From Oehlia diaphana (lineage: Eukaryota; Glomeromycota; Glomeromycetes; Glomerales; Glomeraceae), in assembly GCA_003833135.1 (NCBI GenBank), contig QZLH01000385.1:51241-96284 (forward strand): DNA of 45,044 bases, in the 5' to 3' direction. Of this stretch, positions 23,309 to 35,134 are shown in pieces; positions within the stretch are counted from its first letter, which is position 1; each line of letters starts with the position of its first letter. The notes under the pieces are model-generated. The model made no database searches and was not told where the DNA came from. It saw only the letters and a list, made by a program, of their open reading frames with translations. Made by a program: the position numbers and the translations under genes.

Positions 23309-23720
23309 TTTCGCACAGAATATCAACCAGCTCGAAAGCGCGCATAAGACGAACAAGAGGAAAGAAAGAGAAGTGAGGATGCTTTTAATTAAATCTATGG
23401 CTGGCCAGGACTGGCACTTCTTACTGTACACTCCCGGAGTCATATCAAAATACAGTAAGTTGCCTCACTGGACTTCTAGTGAAATAACAAAAAGGATATT
23501 TATAAAATTAACGAGCCATATGGTTATCAGTATGAGCAGGTAATCGATTTAACCGATGATGCTTTGGAAGGGGATGGAGGAGTATCATACTTTGTGTAAA
23601 GGTGTGAGGAAGGCTTTGGGCGTAATCGTTGGTTTGTTAAAGGATAGTGCGTGTGCGGATAAATCCCCTGAGAGTAAGAATCATATTGTTCGAAAAATAA
23701 TCATGTATAATAGTCCGATG
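23309..23720 (+). pseudogene. C-terminal fragment of the SAM-type family
   Basis: In three different frames one can read RTEYQPARKRA, then WHFLLYTPGVISKYSKLP (about 23412-23466), then KINEPYGYQYEQVIDLTDDALEGD (in part), and GVRKALGVIVGLLKDSACADKSPESK (in part; about 23594-23680). The last piece matches GVKKVLGVVVGLLKDRACR in the minus-strand remnant at 10307-10361, in protein and visibly in DNA. It is therefore a second, independently decayed copy of the same family, here keeping the C-terminal half. At least three frame changes separate the pieces. Confidence 0.55.
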
Positions 23721-23895
23721 ATCAGACCTCTACTTTTTCTTCTTTTATTCTTCTTGTTTTCGCAGCTCTTGTATTTCTTGCTTGTTCAAACATCTCTGAA
23801 TCATTAAATCTGAAAAGAAGTTAATAAAAAAAAAAATTAACATTTCTTCACTTCCATTATAATAATGCATTTGGACATACCATGAAGTGTTTTAT

Positions 23896-24629
23896 TCATG
23901 ATACTACCCGATCTAGCCGCTTATTGGATTTCAATTTATACTCCACCTCCTCTAATGAGTTCCCTAAACAAACTTGTTGCACTTCTTCCCATTTAAAAAC
24001 TCGTCCGCAGCAATCTAGAAAGAACAGCCATTAATTTACTTCTCTGATTACAATAATGTGATCAAAATCAAATTCAGCGACAAATTCATAGAAGTAGCGT
24101 TTCTAGATCTTTACTGTCGACGAGAGTAATATGAATAGAAGCTGCGATATTACGGCGGACGGATTCATCAACGAATGTATCAACTACCATAGACACACTA
24201 CGGCCCAGCCCTTCCGACTCAGTTCGTCCGCTACTTTCTGAAATCTTGTACACGAGTTCATCACTGATCACTACCATTCTTACTTTGCGTATACATAACT
24301 ACGACATTTTTTTCGGGTTCGCAATTCGAAGGGTACCGACTCGGCACAATTCCCCAAGGGGTAGTTGCACTCCAAGCTTTCTCTTGGTGATTGAACTCCA
24401 TTCCAATACTCTCATAGTTTTGATCTCCGGTCGGCTATTTTCACGCTGGCCCACCTCGGGCTGATGTGCCAAACATATACCTGGCTATTTTTCCCCTCCG
24501 GATAATGAACGTTAGATTAACATAAGGTTGATGCTTTTTTTTGGTTGCATACTCATAATCTTCTGTATTAAACGTATCTGGCTTGCATCGAGATATGCAA
24601 TTTGTTCCTGAAGATTCACGTATGTTCAA
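23896..24629 (-). pseudogene. Decayed gene of unknown family
   Basis: Consecutive minus-strand pieces read NTEDYEYATKKKHQPYVNLT and FIIRRGKIARYMFGTSARGG (24629-24441), TMRVLEWSSITKRKLGVQLP (about 24410-24360), ISDELVYKISESSGRTESEG and MVVDTFVDESVRRNIAASIH (24277-24110), then after a frame change RYFYEFVAEFDFDHIIVIRE (about 24095-24040), and finally CCGRVFKWEEVQQVCLGNSL down to a stop at 23896. All pieces have an ordinary, non-AT-driven amino-acid composition, so they look like true former exons, but frame changes and stops separate them. I do not recognise the domain. Its position next to SAM-family debris suggests an old multi-gene or repeat-borne segment. Confidence 0.5.
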
Positions 24630-24826
24630 TGTCTATTTATAAATATATCTTTAACCCTAATACTATACTAGTTTTTTTGGATGAAAACAATGAAAAAATC
24701 TTTATTAACTTTCTAAAAATTCTTAAATATATATTTTTATTTCTAATAGGATTACTTCCTCTCATTTCTGCTATAAAAATTTCTTTTCTTAACTGATTTG
24801 GAAGTTGTCATGACTCATGATCCCAT

Positions 24827-25140
24827 TGCATGATTTTGCATCTGAGAATTCAGAATATATCTTACAGTATTACCGTAGTCAAAATAATGCTAAATTTGCT
24901 GCATCGCTAGATCTCTATGATATCATTGCCGAAATCGAACGGTTGAATTCTAAATTAATCATTTGATATAAAGCGCGACAGAATAAATTCCCTCACTTGG
25001 TATTTTTTTACTCGAAGTAACACTTTTTCTATCTGAGCCAAATATCCTTACAGAGCGCTATGTCTGTGTCTGAAACCAATACACCTTATACACCTGCCTC
25101 CATGTCCACTTCTGCTACTGCAACTAATGTGAAAATTTAA
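24827..25140 (+). pseudogene. Short coding-like fragments, unknown
   Basis: A plus-strand frame from about 24827 to 24965 reads SENSEYILQYYRSQNNAKFA and SLDLYDIIAEIERLNSKL before a TGA. A second begins MSVSETNTPYTPASMS at 25060 and stops at 25138. Both have normal coding composition. The first would form amphipathic helices. They may be exons of one decayed gene or N-terminal scraps of the SAM-type family, whose copies begin with similar S/T/A-rich leaders. No start, intron signal or family can be fixed. Confidence 0.3.
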
Positions 25141-26549
25141 TAAAATTAATGTGAATTAGTTTACTAAACTTAGTCAAAACTTCCTAAATTTATCTGTAAT
25201 TGACTGATCAGTCTAATAAGTGATCTTACTAAGCTCTATTTCGAATACTGAATAAATAATCTTGACACTAGATTATTCCAACAATAATAGTTTAATGTGT
25301 GTCTTTTTAGAGAATGAATAACTAGTCTTGATTTAAGTTATTGCACCAAATCCATTTCAGTAACTACTAAGTCCTAACCAAGAAAAGAAAATATATAGTT
25401 GTTAAATGTATTGGGTGGTAAATCCACGCTGGGTAAATGTACTAACACATGAATTCAAGAATAGCGCGTACGTGGTTAGTGAGATTCAATTCAGAAAATA
25501 TCCCTATTCAAAAAAAAAAAAAAATTTTTAAAATATACACTTAAAAATTTTAAAATACACTTAACAAATAAATTTAGATAAATTTATATTTGCAGATTTG
25601 CAATATTCTGTATGAAAACCCATCAGGAACGTCACGTGCACACACATAAATACGCGTCGATCCTACTTTAATGCACTAGCACGTGATCATATTACAATTG
25701 TTACAATTGACTCCTGATGTGTCCGTAGGGGTAACCTATTCTATATAGAATCAAATTTAATCAATTACTTTTTTCGGAAAAAAAGTCTCCGGAAATAAAT
25801 TTTTTTACTCAGAGAAATGCGGGAGATGAATGAGATCTATATGATCTTTATTAAATTTAATAATTCAATGAGCATGTGTTAATTACCAATCGTGGTAATT
25901 TGTGTATTTATGTTCCGTTGACTTACATGATTTTCCACGGGTATTTTAAACATCATCTAGTGTAACTTTTTTTAAGGAGATCTACGGTAATTTTAATGAC
26001 TCATTATTTGATTATTTTGTTGCATCTCTGTAATTGTATCAACACAAAAAAATTTTTTTGCTATCGAATACCGTCGCCCGGATGGTTACGCAAATGACGA
26101 ATCTATTATATTTGGCGTTGGCGTTGTCTGCAAATGTTTCTGTCATTTTTTGGCACAACAAATAAAACTTCTTTCTATATAAACGTATAAAAAAAATAAT
26201 TAAGTATCATGTGCTAAAAGTTACACTGTCCTTTCTGAATGGATTTCTAACACTTTGGATTGGTTTTTACAAAAGTTTTCGGACATAAAAAAAAAATTTT
26301 TTTTTTCCCGATTTCTCTTAACCTTAAGGAAAAAATGAATAGCAAGGCATATATACCTCTGTTAAACAATGGATTTAACCTTATTTTTATATATAAGGCA
26401 CACAACAATTTTTTCGAATAAAAAAAAAAAATTTTTTTTTTCTTTCTTTTTTTTAATATATAAACACTTATCTATTCATATAAAAATAATTCTGGGGCCA
26501 AAAAAAAATATATTTATCCTTTATTTAATTACAAAAATTATTTGATAAT
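25141..26549. promoter_or_regulatory. Intergenic, upstream region of the carrier gene
   Basis: No gene is seen. CACGTG E-box-type hexamers occur at 25633-25638 and 25680-25685. Abrupt A-tract/T-tract junctions occur near 25508-25530, 26288-26307 and 26420-26441, the last two within 270 bases of the start codon. Such rigid tracts commonly exclude nucleosomes in fungal promoters. Their role here is inference. Confidence 0.4.
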
Positions 26550-28899
26550 ATGTCACAACGATCAGAACCGGCAGCATCTTCACTAGAACGTATACGTTCT
26601 GTACGTAGTAGCATTTTTACTCCAGAACAACAATATGTTTTGCAAAAAGAAAAATTTGATAAATTTTCGTCTATAAAAATCAATGGACAAAAATTTATGA
26701 ATCAAGAAGATTTTATTCAAGCTATAGCTCCGGGAGAAGATTATCAAAAAATACAAAAAGAACAATTTGCTTTATTATTTAGAATAGCGGATAAGAATGG
26801 GAAAGGTTTATTATCACTTCAAGATTTTATGGTATTTGAAAATTTATTGTCAAAACCTGATGCAGAATACGAAATCGCTTTTAGATTATTTGATGTTCAA
26901 GGTAAAGGTAAGATTACCGTTGAACAATTTAGAGAGATTCTTGCCTCAAACATAGGATCTGATAGCGTGCCTTTTAATTTTGATTGTGATTGGTTAAAAT
27001 ATTATGTTGGATGGAATAATAGTAAAAAACATGATTTAAATTATGAAGAATTTACTCAATTATTAAAAGGATTACAAGCTGAAAGATTGAGGCAAGAATT
27101 TAGATATTATGATAAAGAAGGATCTGGTTATATCTCTCCCGAATCTTTCAAGAAGATCATTATTTCTATTGCGAAACATAAATTATCTGATTATGTTATA
27201 GAACATTTACCTACATTATGTAATATATCTACTAGTAATGAAATAAATTATGCTACAGTTATAGCGTTTCATAATGTAGTAAGACAGATGGACATGGTTG
27301 AAAGGATCGTATTGAAAGCCATATCAGAAAGTAATGATCGACGTATTACAAAGAATGATTTTCTTAACACTGCAGCAAAAGAAACAAGATTTTCTTTATT
27401 TACACCATTAGAAGCTGACATAATATTTCATTTTGCTGGACTTGGAAATCCTTCAGGAAGGTTAGGTAGACGAGATTTTGCACAATTATTGGATCCAAAA
27501 TGGCAAAAACCAGCAGATCAAAGACCAATTGTTCAAATTACAACACAGAAACATCAAGGAATTTTGTGGGAAGTTTTGCATCAGGCGTATTATTTTTTTC
27601 TTGCATCAATTGCTGGTGCCGTTGGTGCCACTGCTGTTTATCCAGTTGATTTGGTGAAAACCAGAATGCAAAATCAGCGATCAAGAGTTGTAGGGGAATT
27701 ATTATATAGAAATAGCATTGATTGTTTTAAAAAAGTTATAAAACATGAAGGATTTATGGGACTTTATAGTGGTCTTGGTCCTCAATTAGTCGTGAGTAGG
27801 AAGATAAATATATATAATCACGTGAACATTTTTCTTATTCTCACTTTTATTCTTGTATTATATTATCTAGGGTGTTGCACCAGAGAAAGCCATTAAATTA
27901 ACGGTAAATGATTATTTAAGATCGAAATTAAAGGATAACAATGGAAAGCTCTCACTAAAATATGAAATTTTATCTGGTGGTGCTGCAGGTGGTTGTCAAG
28001 TGGTAAGTTAAGAGAGAGAAAGCATCTTTATGTACATTAAAGTTAAATTAAGTATATTAAGTATACAACTAAAAAGATGTTTACATTTATACTCAGTCAA
28101 AAAAAAAAATTCTTCAAATTTTTTCATACATAGATTTTTACGAACCCATTGGAAATTGTAAAAATTCGACTTCAGATACAAGGAGAAATGGCAAAGAATA
28201 TATCGAATGTACAACATAGATCTGCATTATGGATAGTAAGAAATCTTGGGATAGTAGGATTATATAAAGGAGCGGCAGCATGTTTATTAAGAGATGTACC
28301 ATTTTCAGCCATTTATTTTCCAGTTTATTCACATCTTAAATCAGATGTTTTTGAGGAAGGGCCAGATAAAAAATTAAGTATGGGAGAATTATTATTATCA
28401 GGAGCAATAGCAGGTATGCCAGCAGCATATCTTACAACACCATGTGATGTAATTAAAACAAGACTACAAGTAGAAGCAAGAAAAGGACAAACAGCTTATA
28501 GTGGTATAATGGATGCAGGAAGAAAGATATTAGCGGAAGAAGGATTTAAAGCATTCTTTAAAGGAGGACCAGCTAGAGTATTTAGATCTTCACCACAATT
28601 TGGTGCAACTCTGATGGTTTATGAGTTATTACAACGCTCATTTCCTTGGAGTGCTAGCAATGATAAAGTTGAAAAGGAAAAACCTGTTAATGTTATCGGA
28701 GATCTTAGTCATTTAAAAAGCAGAAATGCTTTAAAAATTTTGCTAGTAAGTTAAATTAAGATAATATTAAACAAACTGTATTTATAAAAATGAATTTAAC
28801 CCATTTTTTTATCTTTAGGATTTGGATAATAAATTTGGTGCGGTCCCAAAAAACATTAATGTACCTAATTTTGGCGTTAAAATGACATCTACTCCTTAA
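26550..28899 (+). CDS. AGC1: Mitochondrial aspartate/glutamate carrier, EF-hand type
   Basis: There are four exons: 26550-27791, 27871-28002, 28134-28745 and 28819-28899. They total 688 residues, close to animal aralar/citrin (about 675). The N-terminal half has EF-hand-like units ([14 protein letters not shown] near residue 82, [14 protein letters not shown] near 114, [14 protein letters not shown] near 188), as in calcium-regulated carriers. The C-terminal half is a full mitochondrial carrier domain. It has three signature repeats, [10 protein letters not shown] near 364, [11 protein letters not shown] near 462 and [11 protein letters not shown] near 560, each with the following GLY.G or F.KG glycine motif. 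The protein should sit in the inner mitochondrial membrane and exchange matrix aspartate for cytosolic glutamate, supporting the malate-aspartate shuttle. The ending after exon 4 (FGVKMTSTP) is short and polar. The gene is intact and convergent with the transporter gene downstream. Confidence 0.95.
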
Positions 28900-29327
28900 T
28901 AATAATAGTAAATAATAATAATAATGAAAATTTCAAACTTTTTTTTTAAAAAAAAAGTATTTTAAAATACAATTTAATAATATAAAAAGTCTAATTATTA
29001 TTTTACACACAATTATATATTTTAGAGGACATATATCTATTAGAGAACTATTACTTATTCATTTATTTATTTATAGAAGTTAAGATTATGCATGTTAAAG
29101 TGGGCATTTTATATACTGTCTTATATACTGTTTTTTATACCGATAATATATATAGTTCTATCGCATTCTAAATTAGAAATAAAAAAAAATTTTTTTGCTA
29201 TCTAATAATATATCTAAATTAAATAATTAAAGAGAAATAACCAATTTATATTTGGTGCCAACCGTAATTTTTTTCCATACAAACTGATAAGAATAAATAA
29301 AAATAAAAGTTCTACCTTTTTTTTTAG
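28900..29327. other. Convergent 3' intergenic region
   Basis: AT-rich sequence between two genes that end towards each other. It carries a T-tract/A-tract junction at about 28939-28956 and an A/T junction near 29182-29197. It presumably contains both polyadenylation regions. No gene is seen. Confidence 0.5.
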
Positions 29328-30525
29328 TTAATAAAAAATTTTTTTCTGGAGTCCAATATTTTCTTCTAAATCCTCATTTATTAAACTACATTCCTGCTCT
29401 TTAGATCTAATAACATTATATTGATCTAATCCACCAGTTCTATACATATGAACAGATAAACAGCAAATCAAAGCACCCAAGAAAAAGTTAATATTGGGAG
29501 AAAATTCTAATATATAATAACATACAAATCCACTAAAAAACATTGCTAAACTACTCGCATAAACTTTAGTTATACTTCCGCTATACTTAATTATAGCACT
29601 CGTAATCAAACCAAGAGAACAAACAGATATGATTATAGCATAGTGAATCGGATACAAAGTAAGAAAGAAACCATTGTCTGATCGATAATATAAGGTGAAA
29701 TAAACGAGTCCATTTAACAGTACACCAAATAAATATAATTTTATATTTTGTAAATTGATTGATTCGTTGCCAAATTTATCTTTCATTACATATTCAGTAT
29801 ATACTGAAGCTCCAGCTGATATTGATGAGAATATTAAGATTAAAAGGAATCCAAATGGCGAAGTGAATTCAAATGATCCTTCAGAAGAAAATTGAATTTG
29901 TGCTATTGTTGTACCAATAAATAATAACACTAATGATATCCATTGCGTTGTACTTAAAATTCTATTTAAAAATATATAAGAAAATAGTCCTGTAGTAAGA
30001 ATTTTCAGATTACTAAGAACGGTAAAAGTTGGTGGATTCATTAAATTTAAAATCAAAAAGACAAGATTATTATTGATGAAATAAGCCATGGCTGGTATAC
30101 CGAATAATAATGTTGTACTATCTGTGAAGATGGATTTTAAAGATTGAATTAGTGGTGCAAAATTGATTATTGAATTGGACTTTCGATATTGTGAAAATGC
30201 TGTTTCCTGTGATATTCCTCCTGAAAAACATCCTAATTCTATTGAAAGTAATATAATCGATACTTAAATAAACATATACATACATATAAGTGTATGTTAA
30301 AATATAAAGTTAGAAAGATTAAAAGACCAATATGTAATAATTGTTGAGCTACTTACCGACGATTTTGACCAATTCTACCAAAAATATTATTTTTGTTGAG
30401 TTCGGTTTTGTTTCTTGTCTTAAATTTGCTATACCAACAAGTAAAGATTCTGAAGCATTAAACACACATAGTAAAAATGATAATATAATTGTACTAGAAT
30501 TTATATACGTTTTCATTAATCTCAT
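29328..30525 (-). CDS. Nucleotide-sugar transporter (SLC35A-like)
   Basis: There are two exons on the minus strand, 30525-30357 and 30262-29328. They are joined by a 94-bp intron (gtaagt...tttaag) and give 367 residues. Exon 1 starts MRLMKTYINSS and ends in VELVKIV, the conserved E(L/V)xK motif that follows the first loop in nucleotide-sugar transporters. Exon 2 carries PAMAYFINNNLVFLIL, the hallmark P[AS]..Y...NNL of the family. It then carries FTVLSNLKILTTGLFSYIFL and a series of further hydrophobic helices (about ten in total), with SAIIKYSGSITKVYASSLAM near the C-terminus, again typical (D/N...K.ya.s). These proteins act in the Golgi or ER membrane, exchanging UDP- or CMP-sugars for nucleoside monophosphates. 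The substrate cannot be told from sequence. Confidence 0.87.
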
Positions 30526-31693
30526 TATTAGGTAATTTTTTGGGTTTATTTTTTTGATCGATAAAGTACTATAATATTAGATACGTAAAAAATACTGAAA
30601 AATAAACGATTATTTTCACAAATAAAATAAAAGAACTAATATAAATCAATAATTTAAGGACATTAAAAGAAAAGTGGTTGTCACCAGAAAATCCAAAAGT
30701 AAAGAAGAAACCGGTTAAACCTAAAGAGAAATAATTATTTTGGTTTGAAGTTAAGTATTTATATACATAGTTTACACTAACCGATTTAAGTAACCATACT
30801 ATAGTCATATTTAGGAATTTAATATTCATTAATCTATTTTACATATTTGGATAATAAATTATATGTTTACTATATTTATTTTATCTGTTCAACACGAATT
30901 ATGTTAGTTTTATTACCTGTTGCCTTATATAGAGGGTATGTTTTGATGATCAGTCAATCTATTTAAGGTTTAGAGTATGAGCTTTGAAGAAATCAAAACT
31001 TTATTTTTTTAAAACATGATGATACTTAATATTAATATTTGATCGGCTTGTAACTCACTGATTTATATGTTAAAGAATAAATGATAAATGCTAATTATTT
31101 TAGCAATTATAATAAAGTTATCGTTTTAAATATGTACACAGAATAACTAAAACTAATGTTAATCCTTCGTCAAGATGGAGCTAAAATAGTGAAAATTATA
31201 TCAGGTGACATTTATTAGACTTGTTTTAAAACACTCCGACATAAGTAATACTAATTTGTATAACCACAATATAATCTTTATTTGGGCCATTTAAAATAAA
31301 ATTCAAGAGAAAGCTCACTCTCAAGTACAAGCTCAATGATATAATTTAGGACAAATACTCTATTTTTACATAACTAAATTATGACAGGATGATAGGATGA
31401 TAGATTTTGCAATTGGAGTATCTAATTGTAAATTGTAACAAGTTGAATTATTATTATAAAATCACTATAGTAAAATCATGATAGTCTGAACAATTTAATG
31501 ATTATTCAGTAATATATGAAAACTGACAACAATATTGCCATGTAGTTCGAAATCTGCTTTTATCTATCTATGAGTAGTTGTCCGCTTTACCTGAAATCGT
31601 TGAAGTATGCTTCTATTGTTTCATGTACAAGATATCGTAAATAGTTTAAACGTGAGCAGGCTCCATAAAATAATATTTCATTTTACACGCAAA
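30526..31693. other. Intergenic spacer
   Basis: It contains the promoter of the transporter gene and the 3' flank of the pseudouridine synthase gene, both on the minus strand. The 86-residue minus-strand frame at 30569-30829 is hydrophobic and AT-driven and is not supported. A short CTATAGTAAAATCATGATAG dyad lies near 31467-31486. Confidence 0.45.
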
Positions 31694-33554
31694 TTATTTT
31701 ATATTAATATCTCCATCAAAATCATCTTTCGCCCAATATGGTAATTGAGTTTCGTATTTACATCCACAAACTTCATATTTTAATGCATGCAACCAAATAA
31801 ATAATTGATCCGGTTTAGGATCTGGAAAATTTGGAATGGTACATTCTTCACATTTTCCTAATGATTTATCTTTAAATCTTTGACTTTGTTCTGATGATTC
31901 TACATTCATAACATTACTTGTAGTAATATCAGAATTTTGTTTCGTAGGTAAATTCAATACAAGACATTCTTCTTGGTTTATACCTTCATTTATAAGATTA
32001 TTGATAACAGATTTTGTTGAAACCTCATCAATTCCACCTTTTCCTTTTTGTTGACCCCAGACATGATGATTATACAATGGATCATTGCCAATCACGTAAC
32101 CCAAATACTGAAGATGAACACGAATTTGATGTGTTCGACCAGTAATCGGTTTACCTATTTAATGATGTACAATTAGTTTAGTAAAAGATATAGATTACAC
32201 ATAAAAAAACTATATATTAATCTAAAGGATACATTTAACAACACTCGTTCGGCCGTTATAACTCTCACGGCAAAATATTGTTGTACAAGGTTTTCCTTTC
32301 GGATGTACAACATTTAATCCAAGTTTATGCGATACGGTCATAATTGGTTTATCACATCTCACATCGCCTCTGTAAATAATTTAATTAAGTTAGTAAAAGG
32401 TTATTAACTACAAATCACAAAAATCTTTAAATAGACTTACGTAGGAAATTCTCCAATAACGCGACAAAGATACTCTTTGCGAATTTTACGTTCTTGCATT
32501 AATTGTTCAAATTCTTGAGCTTTTTCTTTATTTGTAGACAAAAACATTATTCCCGATGTCAAACGATCAAGTCTGTTCAAGGCTTTAATAAGAATCAATT
32601 AAGCATAACATTTATTAAAGTGGTAGGTTTGAAAATGATTAGGTAACTTACTATAAAGATTCGAAAACCCGAACTCTTTTTGTAAAATGTGTAAAACGGT
32701 GTTATGTCGATATCTTCGAAGTTCAAATATAAATTATATCAATTTTCTATCAAATCGGGAAATTTTTTTTAAGGTAATTTTCTACTAACCTGCCGGATGG
32801 ATGAACCTACAATACACATTATCAGTAAATTAAAGAACAAATAGTAAGGTTAGGAAAAAAAGCGACAGTAAATACTTACAGGCACACTTCCTGGTTTGTC
32901 AATTACAATCAAATCATTTTCCATACTGATTAATTTTATTGGATCAGCTGTGACTGGAGGCTCATGTCTATGAATTTTATGTCCGATAATATCCTGATTC
33001 TTAACAATTTTTTCTTTTGTAACGATTTTCTCATTAATTGTAATCAAGCCTGTCTCGATGGCATAGGCCTAAAAAAGAAATTTTTACTTTCGAGTTTGAT
33101 TAAAAGATGAAATAAATGACAATAAAATAATATTTTACATAATAGTCTCTTGATCGATCACGAAATTCTGTACAGAAAATATCAAAAATACTTCGACCCA
33201 ACCATCGTCCTTTTGCAAATGCTTGATACTCATAATAATAAGGTTTAACTTTACGAAGACCTATAAAAATATTAATTTCAATATAAATAAATAAATAAAA
33301 ACTTAAATTAATTATAAGTATTTATTACCATCCTCAAAATAATATATTACATCGTCCAAGTCTTTAGGTTTATTGTTTTTTGATATTGAATCACTATGAA
33401 AATCTTTATCTAATTTACGCTTTTTTACAGAATTTTTGTTTTCTGAATCAAGAGAATCATTCTTGATTAAAATGTTACTTTCGTCCTTTGTTATATTAGG
33501 ACCTATAAGTCGCATCAAATTTGAGTTATCAATTTTTATTTGAATATTTTCCAT
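31694..33554 (-). CDS. PUS9: RluA-type tRNA pseudouridine synthase (Pus9/Rib2 type)
   Basis: There are eight exons on the minus strand: 33554-33329, 33260-33139, 33068-32880, 32806-32790, 32713-32652, 32582-32441, 32369-32233 and 32154-31694. They join to 451 residues. The reading shows [19 protein letters not shown], an S4-like part ([15 protein letters not shown]), the entry motif [20 protein letters not shown], and the catalytic motif [10 protein letters not shown] with the active aspartate. These are followed by [32 protein letters not shown] and IGNDPLYN. The C-terminus has a paired-cysteine segment (CEEC...P) and [11 protein letters not shown], as in eukaryotic Rib2/Pus8/Pus9 proteins, which modify uridine 32 of tRNA. 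No deaminase domain follows, so it matches Pus9 or the synthase half of Rib2. The usual HRLDR histidine is Asn here. Exon 4 is only 17 nt. Confidence 0.9.
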
Positions 33555-35134
33555 TTATCGATTTGTTTAAGAAAAAAAGAAATAATTCAGTTTGATAAAT
33601 ATAAAGCAGATTGGTCGATCAACATCTGTGATACAGATTTTACCTTACCCAAAAAGGGCTCTTGTTTTCTAGCGAATTGGAAAACACTAATTAGCTTGAT
33701 AGTAATATTATTATTTATAGTAAATACTATAGTTTCTATGATTTAATTCAAAAAATAGACAATATGTAAAAATAACTAGCAAAAATTTTAAAATTTTATA
33801 TTTTATAAAGTAAATTATTAATGTAAGTTAAATTATTAAAATCTGATTAATGATTTTTAATAAATTTATAAATTTTGAAATTTTAAACAATATTATTTAT
33901 TCCCATTGCTGTATTTGACATTACCTTCTATACTAATTTATATTTGATCTATATACTTATTACTTACCTATCTTTATTTAATTCTAATTACCTGCCTACT
34001 TACAGTATATGGAATGAGTAAAAACCATTAAATATTTCAATCTAAAAAATATTTGTAACATTCATTAATATATATATATTTATATTTATATTTGCTATTT
34101 CATTAGAAACCAGGTAGTTTTTAATACATTTTATTCAGATAAAATATTTTTTACAAATAATTATTAAATCAAAATTATTTTTTTTTGTGCAAACATTTTT
34201 ATATAATATTTGGTTCATATAAGTTAATTATTTAATCTTTAAGCTGATAATTTTTTTATCATTATAACTTAATAAAAAGAACAAAAAAGATTAAAAAACT
34301 AAAGTTATATTGCTTAAATATACTTATTAATATATTTAAATTAAACTTTAAATAATATTTATTAAGGTATAATTTGAATTTATATTAAAAAAAAAATGCT
34401 AAAGTATATTTTGAAATATATATTTAAAAGCTTAAAAAAACTTAAGTTGATTTAATATTATTTTGGTAAAGTAAATTAAATATCCTAATAAACTGAAATT
34501 ATATTAAATTTTTATATATTATTATATAATTATAATGATAAAGATTATTTGTTACATTTTTATTATATAGTAGTAGTAGATTTATAAAATCTAATTATTA
34601 AATCATTAGGAAAATATCATTAATAGACTAATATTTTTGTTAAATTAATTGTATATTATGGTAAAAAGTGGTAAAATATAATACAAAATACCTTAAATAT
34701 AATATTTGTATAAAAAATTTATAATAATTATATATTTTAATATTTAATATATAATTTTTATATACAATTATAATAAATTTAATTATATATAATATGTATA
34801 TAATAGTCCTATTATAATAAAAGTAATAAAACTATATAATAATAACAAATATTTTGCAATTTATTTGATTTAAGAATTTTATAAATATAAACCTGATTTT
34901 TTTAAAAACATCTACTATAATTGTGAATATTTCACAATCTTTTACATTGCATATTATAAATAATATATATAGAAGAACTTTATTTATTATATCTAAACTT
35001 TACATATTAAATACTAATAATAATGAGTGGATTTGCGAGCTGATCTACTCGAGATCATCTGATTTGGGATGATCATTTAAATCATTTGATTTATAAACTT
35101 CACAGAATTCGAGAAAAATTTATCAAAAAAAATA
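33555..35134. other. AT-rich intergenic region
   Basis: No gene is seen. The region separates two divergent genes, so it should contain two promoters. Sequence from 33780 to 34990 is almost pure A and T. The plus-strand frame at 33540-33746 has no domain and overlaps the start of the synthase gene. The stretch GAGATCATCTGATTTGGGAT near 35051 is a GC-richer patch close to the next start. Confidence 0.5.

Noticed and set aside
30569..30829. Minus-strand hydrophobic 86-residue frame just upstream of the nucleotide-sugar transporter
   Set aside because: The transporter is complete without it, the hydrophobicity follows from T-richness, and no splice donor links it to the next exon.
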